Positions 14,515-22,900 of a DNA stretch of 23,281 nucleotides are shown here, piece after piece. Both the position numbers and the translations under genes were made by a program. Numbering within the stretch: position 1 is the first letter of the stretch; every line of letters starts with the position of its first letter. Source of the DNA: Clostridiales bacterium UBA735 (GTDB lineage: Bacteria > Bacillota > Clostridia > Oscillospirales > Oscillospiraceae); NCBI GenBank assembly GCA_002298695.1, contig DBLB01000202.1:1-23281 (forward strand), in the 5' to 3' direction. The notes under the pieces were generated by a model that worked only from the letters and a program-made list of their open reading frames with translations, had not been told where the DNA came from and made no database searches.

Positions 14515-15774
14515 TTACAGGAGGTTGCGGGCGGCGTCCGGCGCGGGCATGGGGATGTCCGTCACCTCGACATACGGGTGGGAGGCCAGCTCCGCGAGCA
14601 TCGGTTCGGAGACGTAGATCTCGCCGAGCGAGAGCGTATTCTTGATCCGCACGACGCGCGGATTCTGGTGGTCGATCTCGATGCAGGTCTTGACGGCGGC
14701 CTGCACGGCCTGCCAGTCGTTTTTCAGGAAGACCGGGACGTTGACCGTATGCGGCAGTTTGTTCGTCAGGACATTCAGGTACATTTTGTCGAAGTCCATC
14801 TTGCGATAGGCGCGTTCGGAAATGTAATCCGCCAGGCCGATGCCGCAGGCGTTGCCGTGCGAAGGCTCGGTGATGTCGAGAATGACCATGCGCTGCACCT
14901 TCGGGCCGCCGGAGGCATAGGGCGTATCGTAACGGCCGGTGATGTTCGGATCCTGGCCGGCGCCGCTGATGTTCTTGCCGAGCTCGTCGATGACCAGCAC
15001 GTCGATATCGTCAAACGGCAGCGAGGGCAGCTTCGTCTTACTCTCCTTGAGCAGTTCCGGCTCGACCTCGGGAATTTCTGCCGGGAGGAGCACCTCGGTG
15101 CGGTAGGTTCTGTCGTAGGCATTTTCCATCAGGGCTACGCCGAAGAGGATCTTTGCCTTTTTGAGGACAATGTTGCCGATCGTCGGCACATTGTGGTACA
15201 TGTATTTCCAGCCCACGGAGTGGCAGGCTTCTGCGCCGCGTTGCTTGCCGAGGCCGATGGTCATCATTTTCATCAGGCCGCTTTCATACGGGCCGCGGAA
15301 CGAGGTATGCGCCTTGACGCGGTTGATGAGGATGATGCCGTCCGCTTCGTAGGCCAGACGGTCGATGTAGACGGGCAAGCCGTCTTCCGTTGTGTCGATC
15401 TGCACAACATCCATACAGGAGCGGATCTCGCAGCCGACGGATTCCTCCGTCACGCCGAGCGAATTGACCACTTCGAGCTGGCCCTCGGCTGTCGCGCCGC
15501 CGTGGCTGCCCATTGCGGGAACGACAAACGGGACGCCCCCCTGTTCCTTGACGAAGTTCGCTGCGGTACGGATAGCCTCGACAATGTTGTTGATGCCGCG
15601 GCTGCCGCAGGTAATGGCAATTCGCTGGCCTTTTTCGATCTTGACGCCCTTCGCGCGCATCTGGGCGAGCAGGTGGGGTTCAATATCATGCAGGCAGGTA
15701 TCGTCGAAATGCTGACGGACAAGATACATCTGCGGAACATAAATGTCCTTCAGCAAGGTATCTATCACACTCAT
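14515..15774 (-). CDS. LarA-like nickel-dependent racemase/epimerase (lactate racemase domain)
   Basis: 419 residues of the LarA superfamily, whose members use the nickel-pincer nucleotide to racemise or epimerise alpha-hydroxy acids. Key residues line up with Lactobacillus LarA (His108, His174, Lys184, His200): here His91 (AMGSHGGAT), His156 (RVKAHTSF), Lys169 (GLMKMM; the cofactor-linking lysine) and His185 (AEACHSVG). The Lys-to-His spacing of 16 is identical. The His174-Lys184 loop is three residues longer, and ATGTHRP is replaced by AMGSHGG, so the substrate is likely not lactate. The cofactor genes larB, larC and larE are not in this window. AAGGAG precedes the ATG, 26 bases after the GntR gene, so the two are co-transcribed. 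Confidence 0.85.
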   Translation of the reverse strand: MSVIDTLLKDIYVPQMYLVRQHFDDTCLHDIEPHLLAQMRAKGVKIEKGQRIAITCGSRGINNIVEAIRTAANFVKEQGGVPFVVPAMGSHGGATAEGQLEVVNSLGVTEESVGCEIRSCMDVVQIDTTEDGLPVYIDRLAYEADGIILINRVKAHTSFRGPYESGLMKMMTIGLGKQRGAEACHSVGWKYMYHNVPTIGNIVLKKAKILFGVALMENAYDRTYRTEVLLPAEIPEVEPELLKESKTKLPSLPFDDIDVLVIDELGKNISGAGQDPNITGRYDTPYASGGPKVQRMVILDITEPSHGNACGIGLADYISERAYRKMDFDKMYLNVLTNKLPHTVNVPVFLKNDWQAVQAAVKTCIEIDHQNPRVVRIKNTLSLGEIYVSEPMLAELASHPYVEVTDIPMPAPDAARNLL

Positions 15775-15800
15775 CGGTCTGTTCTCCTTGTCTCTAATCT

Positions 15801-16451
15801 TTATACTGCCTCTCGGCTGTAATATCCAAGCACGGTCAGTCTGGCGTGGTTCAGGTGCTGCCGCATGGCGATCTCCGCCTGCGTCCCGTCTGAATCAAGA
15901 ATGGAATGCGCGATGGCCAGATGCTCCGCAATCGTCTCGTCCGCCCGCTGCTCCTGGCAGCCCATCGCTATGCGCATCCGCTGGGTCTGCGCGCAGACGC
16001 TGCGCAGCATGGACGCAAGCACCGGGTTGGTGCAGGACGAAATCAGGTAATTGTGGAATTCGTCGTCTTTCTTTGCCATGGTGATAGGGTCATCCGCTTT
16101 GGTAATGGATTTTGCGAGACGGAGCAGCTCGTGCCGATCCAGCCGGCCGGCAAACGTGCGCACAATATAAGGTTCCAGCAGCTCGCGCACCTCAAAGACG
16201 TTATCCACGTCCTGAATTGTAATGGGCGTAGCCATGATGGCGCGGCGCGGGTAGATGATCACAAGCTCCTCCTGCGCAAGAACGCTCAACGCCTCGCGCA
16301 CGGGCGTCCGGCTGACGTTGAATTCCTCCACCAGCGCACGTTCGTCAATGATGCTTCCAGGAGCGATTTCGCAGCAGATGATGCGTCTGCGCAGCTCCTC
16401 ATACACGTGATCTTTGATACTCCCCATAAAATCTTTGCCGCTCTCTTCCAT
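15801..16451 (-). CDS. GntR family transcriptional regulator, FadR/FCD subgroup
   Basis: 216 residues. The N-terminal winged helix (DHVYEELRRRIICCEIAPGS, then VSRTPVREALSVLAQEELV) covers about residues 13-75. The all-helical FCD effector domain covers about 90-210 and has the typical DDEFHNYLI, EHLAIAHSILD and MRQHLNHARL segments, whose Asp and His residues usually bind a metal and an acid ligand. FCD regulators commonly respond to hydroxy acids, sugar acids or their breakdown products, which fits the neighbouring LarA homologue and TRAP system. M1 is chosen as start; Met9 (16427) is an alternative, and neither has a strong ribosome binding site. It is probably autoregulated through the dyad just downstream of its promoter. 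Confidence 0.92.
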   Translation of the reverse strand: MEESGKDFMGSIKDHVYEELRRRIICCEIAPGSIIDERALVEEFNVSRTPVREALSVLAQEELVIIYPRRAIMATPITIQDVDNVFEVRELLEPYIVRTFAGRLDRHELLRLAKSITKADDPITMAKKDDEFHNYLISSCTNPVLASMLRSVCAQTQRMRIAMGCQEQRADETIAEHLAIAHSILDSDGTQAEIAMRQHLNHARLTVLGYYSREAV

Positions 16452-16486
16452 CAGTTTCGCCGTTCATATTTGTAATTACGCATTAA

Positions 16487-16507
16487 GATATACATGTGAT
16501 ATATCAG
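16487..16507 (-). promoter_or_regulatory. Candidate GntR operator before its own gene
   Basis: On the + strand, GATATA (16487-16492) and TATATC (16500-16505) form a dyad with 7 bases between. It sits at and just after the predicted transcription start of the regulator gene, a good site for autorepression, and is shared with the dehydrogenase promoter (18 of 21 positions). Confidence 0.5.
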
Positions 16508-16520
16508 TCAGGCTGGTTTC

Positions 16521-16549
16521 ATTATGCGCTGTGTCCGTCAAAATGTCAA
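16521..16549 (-). promoter_or_regulatory. Promoter of the GntR-larA-like unit
   Basis: On the - strand, TTGACA (16549-16544) and CATAAT (16526-16521) are 17 bases apart. The start would be near 16514, giving a leader of about 63 nt. Confidence 0.75.
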
Positions 16550-16581
16550 GAGGCGGTCGGTCAGAATCGGCAGTTTTGTAT

Positions 16582-16787
16582 AACTGTACAGTTTCGCAGG
16601 AAATGAATTGTTGGAAATGCCGACAAATTCGCTCGATTGACATACATATATTCCCTTTATTACCTATTACTTCTATTTTAATCGATAAATTTTGATTGAT
16701 TTTGCTGGTTTTTCCTGCAAAACATGTATTACAGATTTTAACGGAATCTGAATATTTTTTCTCCTGCATGTCAAAATTTCGAAATTT
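16582..16787. repeat. AT-rich divergent control region with two perfect palindromes
   Basis: The gap between the divergent GntR and isomerase genes (16452-16883) is much richer in AT than its neighbours and has no gene. Besides the promoters it holds AACTGTACAGTT (16582-16593) and AAATTTCGAAATTT (16774-16787), both perfect palindromes; the second ends five bases before the isomerase -35 box. A weak hairpin (CAGATT/AATCTG, 16732-16750) is followed by TATTTTTT. Confidence 0.45.
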
Positions 16788-16792
16788 AGTGG

Positions 16793-16821
16793 TTGACAAT
16801 GAGGGAAAAGTCATGTATCAT
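16793..16821 (+). promoter_or_regulatory. Promoter of the isomerase/epimerase gene
   Basis: TTGACA (16793-16798) and TATCAT (16816-16821) are separated by 17 bases. The leader after the start near 16828 contains ATATATCTTGTTATACATGT (16844-16863). This includes TTGT and ACA half-sites like FadR-type operators, so the same GntR protein may act here. Confidence 0.75.
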
Positions 16822-16883
16822 CAGGCTAAGATGTAATTCAAAATATATCTTGTTATACATGTCGTACTTAGGAGGAACTCGTT

Positions 16884-17780
16884 ATGAAAGAATCCATTCA
16901 CAAGTATTTTCAGGTTGGCACCATCAGCTGGATGTCCTATCCCGGTGTGCCGCAGGCCGATGTGATCCGCAAGATCGCTTCTGACGACTTTTTCGACGCC
17001 ATTGAGGTCTGCAAGTGCCCGGACGACGCATCCCGCGAAGCATGCAAGAAACTGCTCGATCAGTCCCACATGAAGGTCTGCTACGGCGCACAGCCCCGCC
17101 TGCTCGGCCCGAAGCTGAACCCGAACGATCTCGACGAGGAAGGCCGCAAGAAGGCTGAGGCCACACTGATCGAGGCCGTCGACGAAGCCGAGTACCTCGG
17201 CGCACAGGGCATCGCATTCCTGGCCGGCAAGTATGAGGACGCGACGAAGGAAGAATCCTACGCGCAGCTGCTCAAGACGACCCGCGCTGTGTGCGACTAC
17301 GCCGCGACGAAGGGCATGAACGTTGAGGTCGAGGTCTTCGACTTTGACATCGACAAGGCCGCACTGATCGGCCCGGCTCCGTTTGCCGCCAGATTCGCCG
17401 CCGATATGCGCACCACGCATCACAACTTCGGTCTGCTGGTCGACCTCAGCCACTTCCCCATCACCTATGAAAACTCCCGCTTCGTCATTCAGACGCTGCG
17501 TCCCTACATCACCCACCTGCATTTCGGAAATGCCGTTGCAAAGCGCGGCTGCGTCGGCTTCGGCGACAAGCATCAGCGCCTGGGCTTCCCGAACAGCGCA
17601 AATGACACCGCAGAGGTTCTGGACTATCTGCGCGTGCTGAAGGACGAGGGCTTCTTCCGTGCGGAGCAGCCGCTGGTGCTGTCCATGGAGGTCTCTCCGT
17701 TCGGCGACGAGGAAGCCGACATCATTCTGGCTAACACCAAGCGCGTCCTGAACCGCGCGTGGGCGCTGCTGGAAGACTGA
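16884..17780 (+). CDS. Sugar phosphate isomerase/epimerase family TIM-barrel protein
   Basis: 298 residues of the xylose-isomerase-like TIM-barrel (AP endonuclease 2) superfamily, which includes metal-dependent ketose 3-epimerases and related sugar isomerases. Likely metal ligands and catalytic residues are Glu150 (VEVEVFD), Asp187 and His190 (LLVDLSHFP), His213 (HLHFGN), His230 (GDKHQRLG) and Glu269 (LSMEVSP). AGGAGG lies eight bases before the ATG. It is divergent from the GntR-led unit and has its own promoter and terminator. It is probably the isomerase or epimerase step for the compound imported by the TRAP system, though the family is broad and the substrate cannot be assigned. Confidence 0.88.
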   Translation: MKESIHKYFQVGTISWMSYPGVPQADVIRKIASDDFFDAIEVCKCPDDASREACKKLLDQSHMKVCYGAQPRLLGPKLNPNDLDEEGRKKAEATLIEAVDEAEYLGAQGIAFLAGKYEDATKEESYAQLLKTTRAVCDYAATKGMNVEVEVFDFDIDKAALIGPAPFAARFAADMRTTHHNFGLLVDLSHFPITYENSRFVIQTLRPYITHLHFGNAVAKRGCVGFGDKHQRLGFPNSANDTAEVLDYLRVLKDEGFFRAEQPLVLSMEVSPFGDEEADIILANTKRVLNRAWALLED

Positions 17781-17817
17781 TTTTGCTTTTTCCATTTTTC
17801 TCTTCTTCCCTTTCTTC

Positions 17818-17856
17818 AAACCGCCGCAGGCAATCTGCCTGCGGCGGTTTGCCGTT
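17818..17856 (+). terminator. Terminator after the isomerase/epimerase gene
   Basis: A perfect 14-bp GC-rich stem, AAACCGCCGCAGGC with its complement, has a 5-base loop and ends in TTT, then GCC, then TTTT. It starts 37 bases past the stop codon. Confidence 0.85.
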
Positions 17857-17909
17857 TTACGCGACAAAAAATGCCGCGATTTTTTACAAAAATCATGGCA
17901 ACATTCCAC

Positions 17910-17938
17910 TTGACTTTCTTGCCTGACAGGCATATAAT
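17910..17938 (+). promoter_or_regulatory. Promoter and operator-like dyad of the MATE pump gene
   Basis: TTGACT (17910-17915) and a perfect TATAAT (17933-17938) are 17 bases apart. The spacer contains the dyad TGCCTG-A-CAGGCA (17920-17932), ending right against the -10 box, a position suited to a repressor. Confidence 0.8.
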
Positions 17939-17993
17939 CGCACTTTCGGACAGAGGTATTCTCAATTTTCAGTCTGTATGAGAGGTTTGTTTC

Positions 17994-19445
17994 ATGAAAA
18001 AAGCCTTTTCCCTTTTCCGCACGGTCGACCTGACGCAGGGCACGTGCTGGAAGACGATTTTCTGGTTTTCCATCCCCATCATCATCTCCTATCTGCTGCA
18101 GCAGGTCTACACGATCAGCGACGCAGCCATCGTCGGTCAGACGCTGACAGCGGACGAGGTTGCCGGCGTCAACGATACGTCGTCGCTGGTGTTCATCTTC
18201 CTGCAATTTGCATTTGGCGTCAGCGCAGGGTTCTGCGCCGTGACGGCGCGAAGCGTCGGCGCGCATGACGACGCCGGCATTCGCCGGTCGCTGGCGACGC
18301 AGATCGTGCTTTCTGCCGTACTGACCGTTCTGCTCACGGCGCTGGCAATGGCGCTGCTGAATCCGATGCTCGCCTGGATCCACGTTACGCCGGACAGCGG
18401 CGAGGTCTATCGCGCTGCCTATACCTACTGCGCACTCATCTTCGCCGGAATCGGCGCGCAGCTGTTCTATAATTTCATCTGTTCGTTCCTGCGCAGCCTC
18501 GGCGACTCCGTCACGCCGCTGCTGTTCCTGCTGTTCTCCACGGCTTTGAACGTCGGCCTTGATCTGCTGTTCATTGTCAGTTTCCACTGGGGCGTCGCTG
18601 GCGCGGCGATTGCCACCGTTCTGGCCCAGCTCATCAGCACGCTCGGCTGTTTCCTCTACGCGTTCCGCAAATACCCGTATCTGCGCCTCGGCAAGGCGGA
18701 CTGGGCCCTCACCCGGCAGGATCTCACGCAGCACCTGTTTCAGGGCGTGCCGCTCGGCCTGCAATTCTCGGTGCTGGCCATCGGCATTATCGTTGTACAG
18801 AGCGTGGTCGTCCGCTTCGATCTGCTGGACGGTCAGATGGTGTCCAATGCCGCGCAGAACGGCTTCGGCGCAGCCAACAAGCTCAACAACTTCCTGATGA
18901 CGCCGCTCAACGGCCTCGGCTCCGCTATGACCAGCTTTGTTGCGCAGAATCTCGGCGCGACCGATTTTCAGCGCATCCGCAAGGGTGCGGTGCAGTCCGT
19001 CGTCATCATCATGATCATGACCGCCGTGTCCGTCGCCATTGGATTGCTCTCCACAATCGGCGGAAGCTATCTGCACATTTTCCTCAGCCCGGAGAAGATC
19101 ACAGCGGAAACCATCCGCTACGGCAACAGCTATCTCTATATCGATCTGCCGCTCTATCCCCTGCTTGCTATGATCTTCATCACCCGCAACTGTGTGCAGG
19201 GCATCGGCCGGCCGCAGTATATTCTCGGCGGCGGCTGTGCGGAACTGGTCGCGCGCGTGTCCGTCTGCCTGACGCTGCCAACGCTCGTAGGCGGCGGTGT
19301 GGTCAGCGCTGCCTCCTCCCCGGCGACGTATCTCGCGCTCTGTCTGGCCGATCCGGTTGCCTGGCTCTTTGCCGACCTCGTGATGGGCATTCCGTTTGTT
19401 TGCAACATTCTGAAGATGAATTACCGGTATCTGTATCGGAAATAG
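17994..19445 (+). CDS. MATE family efflux transporter
   Basis: 483 residues with about twelve membrane helices in two six-helix halves, normal for the multidrug and toxin extrusion family. Typical segments are IISYLLQQVYTISDAAIVGQ near the first helices, QFAFGVSAGFCAVTARSVGA in helix two to three, and GFGAANKLNNFLMTPLNGLG at the start of the second half. These pumps export cationic drugs or metabolites with Na+ or H+. AGAGG lies about ten bases before the ATG. The gene is bounded by a strong promoter with an internal dyad and a strong terminator, so it forms its own unit. No regulator gene for it is adjacent. The substrate is unknown. Confidence 0.95.
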   Translation: MKKAFSLFRTVDLTQGTCWKTIFWFSIPIIISYLLQQVYTISDAAIVGQTLTADEVAGVNDTSSLVFIFLQFAFGVSAGFCAVTARSVGAHDDAGIRRSLATQIVLSAVLTVLLTALAMALLNPMLAWIHVTPDSGEVYRAAYTYCALIFAGIGAQLFYNFICSFLRSLGDSVTPLLFLLFSTALNVGLDLLFIVSFHWGVAGAAIATVLAQLISTLGCFLYAFRKYPYLRLGKADWALTRQDLTQHLFQGVPLGLQFSVLAIGIIVVQSVVVRFDLLDGQMVSNAAQNGFGAANKLNNFLMTPLNGLGSAMTSFVAQNLGATDFQRIRKGAVQSVVIIMIMTAVSVAIGLLSTIGGSYLHIFLSPEKITAETIRYGNSYLYIDLPLYPLLAMIFITRNCVQGIGRPQYILGGGCAELVARVSVCLTLPTLVGGGVVSAASSPATYLALCLADPVAWLFADLVMGIPFVCNILKMNYRYLYRK

Positions 19446-19471
19446 GTATTTTCCGCCCTGCTGACGTTCAG

Positions 19472-19503
19472 AATCCGCCGCTTGTAAAGCGGCGGATTTT
19501 TTT
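19472..19503 (+). terminator. Terminator after the MATE gene
   Basis: A perfect 12-bp stem, AATCCGCCGCTT with its complement, has a 3-base loop and is followed by a T-run. It starts 26 bases past the stop codon. Confidence 0.9.
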
Positions 19504-19504
19504 G

Positions 19505-19555
19505 TTGACAATTGTAAGCAAGCATGATATGCTCTGTTTACAGATGTAAACAGAG
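19505..19555 (+). promoter_or_regulatory. Promoter and two BlaI-type operators of the blaI-M56 unit
   Basis: TTGACA (19505-19510) and TATGCT (19528-19533) are 17 bases apart. A perfect dyad with arms CTCTGTTTACA and TGTAAACAGAG, two bases apart, covers 19532-19555 up to the ribosome binding site. Its core TACA-nn-TGTA is the BlaI/MecI operator pattern. A second, near-matching core GACA-AT-TGTA (19507-19516) overlaps the -35 box. The two centres are 32 bases apart, about three helical turns, so both would lie on the same DNA face. This indicates autorepression. Confidence 0.85.
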
Positions 19556-19565
19556 GTGATGCAGT

Positions 19566-19943
19566 ATGAATCTGACAGAAGCCGAATGGACGCTGATGGA
19601 ACAGCTCTGGGCCGCAGAGAACGCAACAGGCCGGGAACTGACACAGCGGATGCAGGCAGAGACGGGCTGGACGCGGAGCACAACGCTCACGCTCCTGCGT
19701 CGTCTTCAGGAAAAGGGCGCGGTTCAATCGGAGACAGAAAACGGAAAAAACGTCTATTCCCCCGCGGTCAGCCGCGAGCAGGCTGCGCTGAAGCAGACGC
19801 ACGATCTGCTCCGGCGCGTCTATCAGGGAAGCCTCAGCCGTCTCGTCACCGCAATGACGCACGAGGAACAGCTTTCCCAACGCGAAATTGACGAACTGTA
19901 TGCGATTTTAGACGAAATGGAGACGAAACGGAAGCATGATTGA
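19566..19943 (+). CDS. BlaI/MecI/CopY family transcriptional repressor
   Basis: 125 residues: a winged helix with LTEAEWTLMEQLWAAENATG at residues 3-22 and TGWTRSTTLTLLRRLQEKGA near 38-57, then the dimerising C-terminal helices. BlaI-type proteins repress their own operon and are cut by the partner M56 protease when its sensor is triggered. Here the partner gene starts inside the end of this one (8-base overlap), which implies coupled translation. A perfect operator of the family's type lies in its promoter. No beta-lactamase gene is in the window, so regulation of antibiotic resistance is not implied; the target may be the operon itself and distant genes. Confidence 0.95.
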   Translation: MNLTEAEWTLMEQLWAAENATGRELTQRMQAETGWTRSTTLTLLRRLQEKGAVQSETENGKNVYSPAVSREQAALKQTHDLLRRVYQGSLSRLVTAMTHEEQLSQREIDELYAILDEMETKRKHD

Positions 19944-22900
19944 GTGGTTTGTTTCCTCGGCGATCCTGCTGGCCGTCCTGATCGCGCTGCACTATCTGCT
20001 GCGCGGCAGGGTCAGCCCGAAGCTGCAATACGCCCTCTGGGCGCTGGCGCTCGTCCGGCTGCTGCTGCCCTTCTCCGTGGGGCAGAGCGCCGCGAGCGTC
20101 GAAAACCTCGTCCCCGAGACGCAGCATTACGTCCTCTATACCGCGCCGCGCACAGATGCAGCTGCCGAAACGCCCGCAGTATCTCAGCAGAATGCCGCAC
20201 AGCCGCCCATGCAGCTGCTCCCGGCGCAGCAAGCCGCTGAAACGCAGAAAGCCGTCCGCGGCGGCAGCGTTCTGGACCTGAAAACCGTCCTGACCATTCT
20301 CTGGGCCGTCGGCGCGGCGGGCGTGCTCGTCTGGTTCTTCGGGTTCAACCTCGCGTTTGGCCACGCCCTACGGAAGGACGCGGAGCTGTTTGCCCCGGCC
20401 TTGCCGGGCTGCCCCGCCATCTACATCTCGCGGGCGGCGGCCTCGCCGTGCCTGTTCGGCTTTCTCCGCCCGGCCATCTATCTGACGCCGGACAGCGCGG
20501 CGGATGAATCCCTCCGGCGGCACTGCATCGCGCACGAGCAGACGCACTACCACCACGGCGACCACATCTGGGCGCTGCTGCGCGGGGTCTGCCTCGCGCT
20601 GCACTGGTTCGATCCGCTGGCCTGGTGGAGCGCGCATCTTGCGCGCACCGACGCGGAACTCTGCTGCGACGAGGATGCGATCCGTCTGCTCGGTGAAACC
20701 GAGCGCGCCGACTATGGCCGAACGCTCATCCGCATGACCTGCCGCACGCGCGTCGATCCCCTCTCCGCCGCGACGACGATGTCGGGCCGCGGCAGCCAGC
20801 TGAAAGAGCGCGTCCGCGCCATCGCGAAGCACCCGAAGACCGCCGTCCCCGTGCTCGTCGCTGTGCTGCTGATCGCGGCCATCGCCGCAGGCTGCACGAT
20901 GACCGGCGCAAAGCAGAAGGATGCGGCTGAAAACACGACCGTAAGCAGCGGATCGGAAACCACATCCGACACGGAGACCACCCGCCGCGACCTCATCGTC
21001 GCTCGGCTGACGAATGTCATCCCCATCGAGGCGCCAGGCGTCAATCCCGCCGAGCCTTCCACGGCAAAGGCCGTGAACGCCTTTGCCGACTATCTGCTGC
21101 GGCACTATGACCAGCTCGATGCGCGCGGTTTCTTCGCAGACGACACCGTCTGGGAGCCAGTCACGCTGGACGATCAGGAATTCCATCTCGTCATCCGCGG
21201 CAAGGACGGCAACACACTCGACATCATCTCCTACAACGCCCAATATGACATTGCCGGCGACGCAGCCTATCGCTGCTCACAGGCAATGACCTCGGCCCTG
21301 CCCGGATACGACCCCGGCATTGGCGAATATGTCCAGTCCACCCAGGTCCGGCCTTCCGTACAGTTTGCCTCCTATCTGGCCGAGCATGGCAAGGAATGGC
21401 AGGATTCCGGCATCTGGGACTACAATACAACCTGGAGTCTCCGCAAGCTGGACGACCAGATCCTCCTGCACATCTCTGATCTCCCGGACGGCTCCACCGA
21501 GACATTCTCCATGGACTGTGACACGCTCGCCGTGACGCATGAGCCGGTCGACCTCGACAAGCGGAAAACCGCCATCGAGGCCAAGCTGGACGCAGCCCTC
21601 GCGTCGGACATCGTGCGCGACGACACCTACTGGTTCCCGCTGCGCGAGCTGGACGCGGAAAAACAGCAGGCCGCCCTCACGGCCTATACGGTCTGGCTCG
21701 TCGACAATTACGACGCGCTGCTTCAAAACGGCGCGCTGGAGGACGACATCCGCTGGGAGCTTCTCGCGACGGAGGCCGGTGAGGGAAATCTTGTCATGCG
21801 GAGCGACGAGACGCGCACGCCCTATTTCTACGACTGCCTCTACTACGACGCCGAAACGGGCCATGTCGACGATTTCGACACCCGCCTGATGTCCGCGCTG
21901 AAGGAAAGCAATGTGCAGGATCCCGAGCTGGCCCTGACCGCACAGGCGACATTCGATGCCTATTTCCGCGATCACTATGACGAGCTGGAGCCGCTCGGCA
22001 TCTTCCGCTATGGCGCACGCTGGACGATCCGCCTGACCGACGGCGACCTGTTCCTGGACGCCGAAACCCTGACCGGCGGCACAGAGCAATTTATCTTCAC
22101 GCCGGACACCGGCTTTGTCCAGCGCAGTGACGACACGACCGGACCGCAAGCGTCCGTCTGGTTCGACTTCGCGGTGGGCTGGCGGCTCGACGATCTGCCC
22201 GTTTTCTCTGAGGCGCTGTATCCTGAGAACAACGGCGTCCCGGACGCAGCCTCGGAATATCTGATGTGGCTCTACACCACAAACATGGACGGACTGAAAG
22301 CGCAGGGCTATATGGACGCCGACTGGGTCGAGACCACGATCCAGGCGCACTTCCCCATCCGCCGCCTCTCGATGGACGACACCGCTTCCATGCCGCTGCG
22401 CGACGGAAAATACGCGCTGCCGGAGGACGTGTCCGCACAAAAGCCCCTCGTCCGGCTCGATTCGCTCGAGGCCGACGTCTCGGATGACCGCACCGTCTAT
22501 ACCGCGAAGTATACGTTTTTCTCCGCCGGGCACGAGATCGCCGACGAGGCGGAATGGCAGCAGCTCCGGGCCAATATCCTCGCGGGCGACCTCTTCGGCC
22601 TTCAGGAGGCGCATGTCGACACGTTCGAATTCTACTTCGACAATGGTCAGCCCGTCTTCCTCTCGCACAGCGAGCTGATGATCTGTGCATCCTACAATTC
22701 GGCCATGCCGCTGCAGGCCGAGGAATTCACGCTGCCGCACGCGCTCCGCTTCGGCATGAGCTATGACGAGGCGCTGCGTCTCTGCGGCAGCCATGCCGAA
22801 AATGAGGACAGCGGCGATGGCTGGAAGAGCTTCCAGTGCGAGGGCTATCGTTATGTCTTCTACGACGATGCGCTCTCCTGCGTCTACATCCGCAGCGTCG

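Noticed and set aside
14434..15822. 462-residue open frame on the + strand
   Set aside because: Shadow of the LarA-like gene, whose catalytic residues are all in place on the other strand.
16821..19880. 1019-residue open frame on the - strand
   Set aside because: It runs antisense through the isomerase, MATE and BlaI genes and across two terminators and promoters. Its composition is the low-complexity Arg/Asp/Ala/Glu typical of GC-rich shadows, with no recognisable domain.
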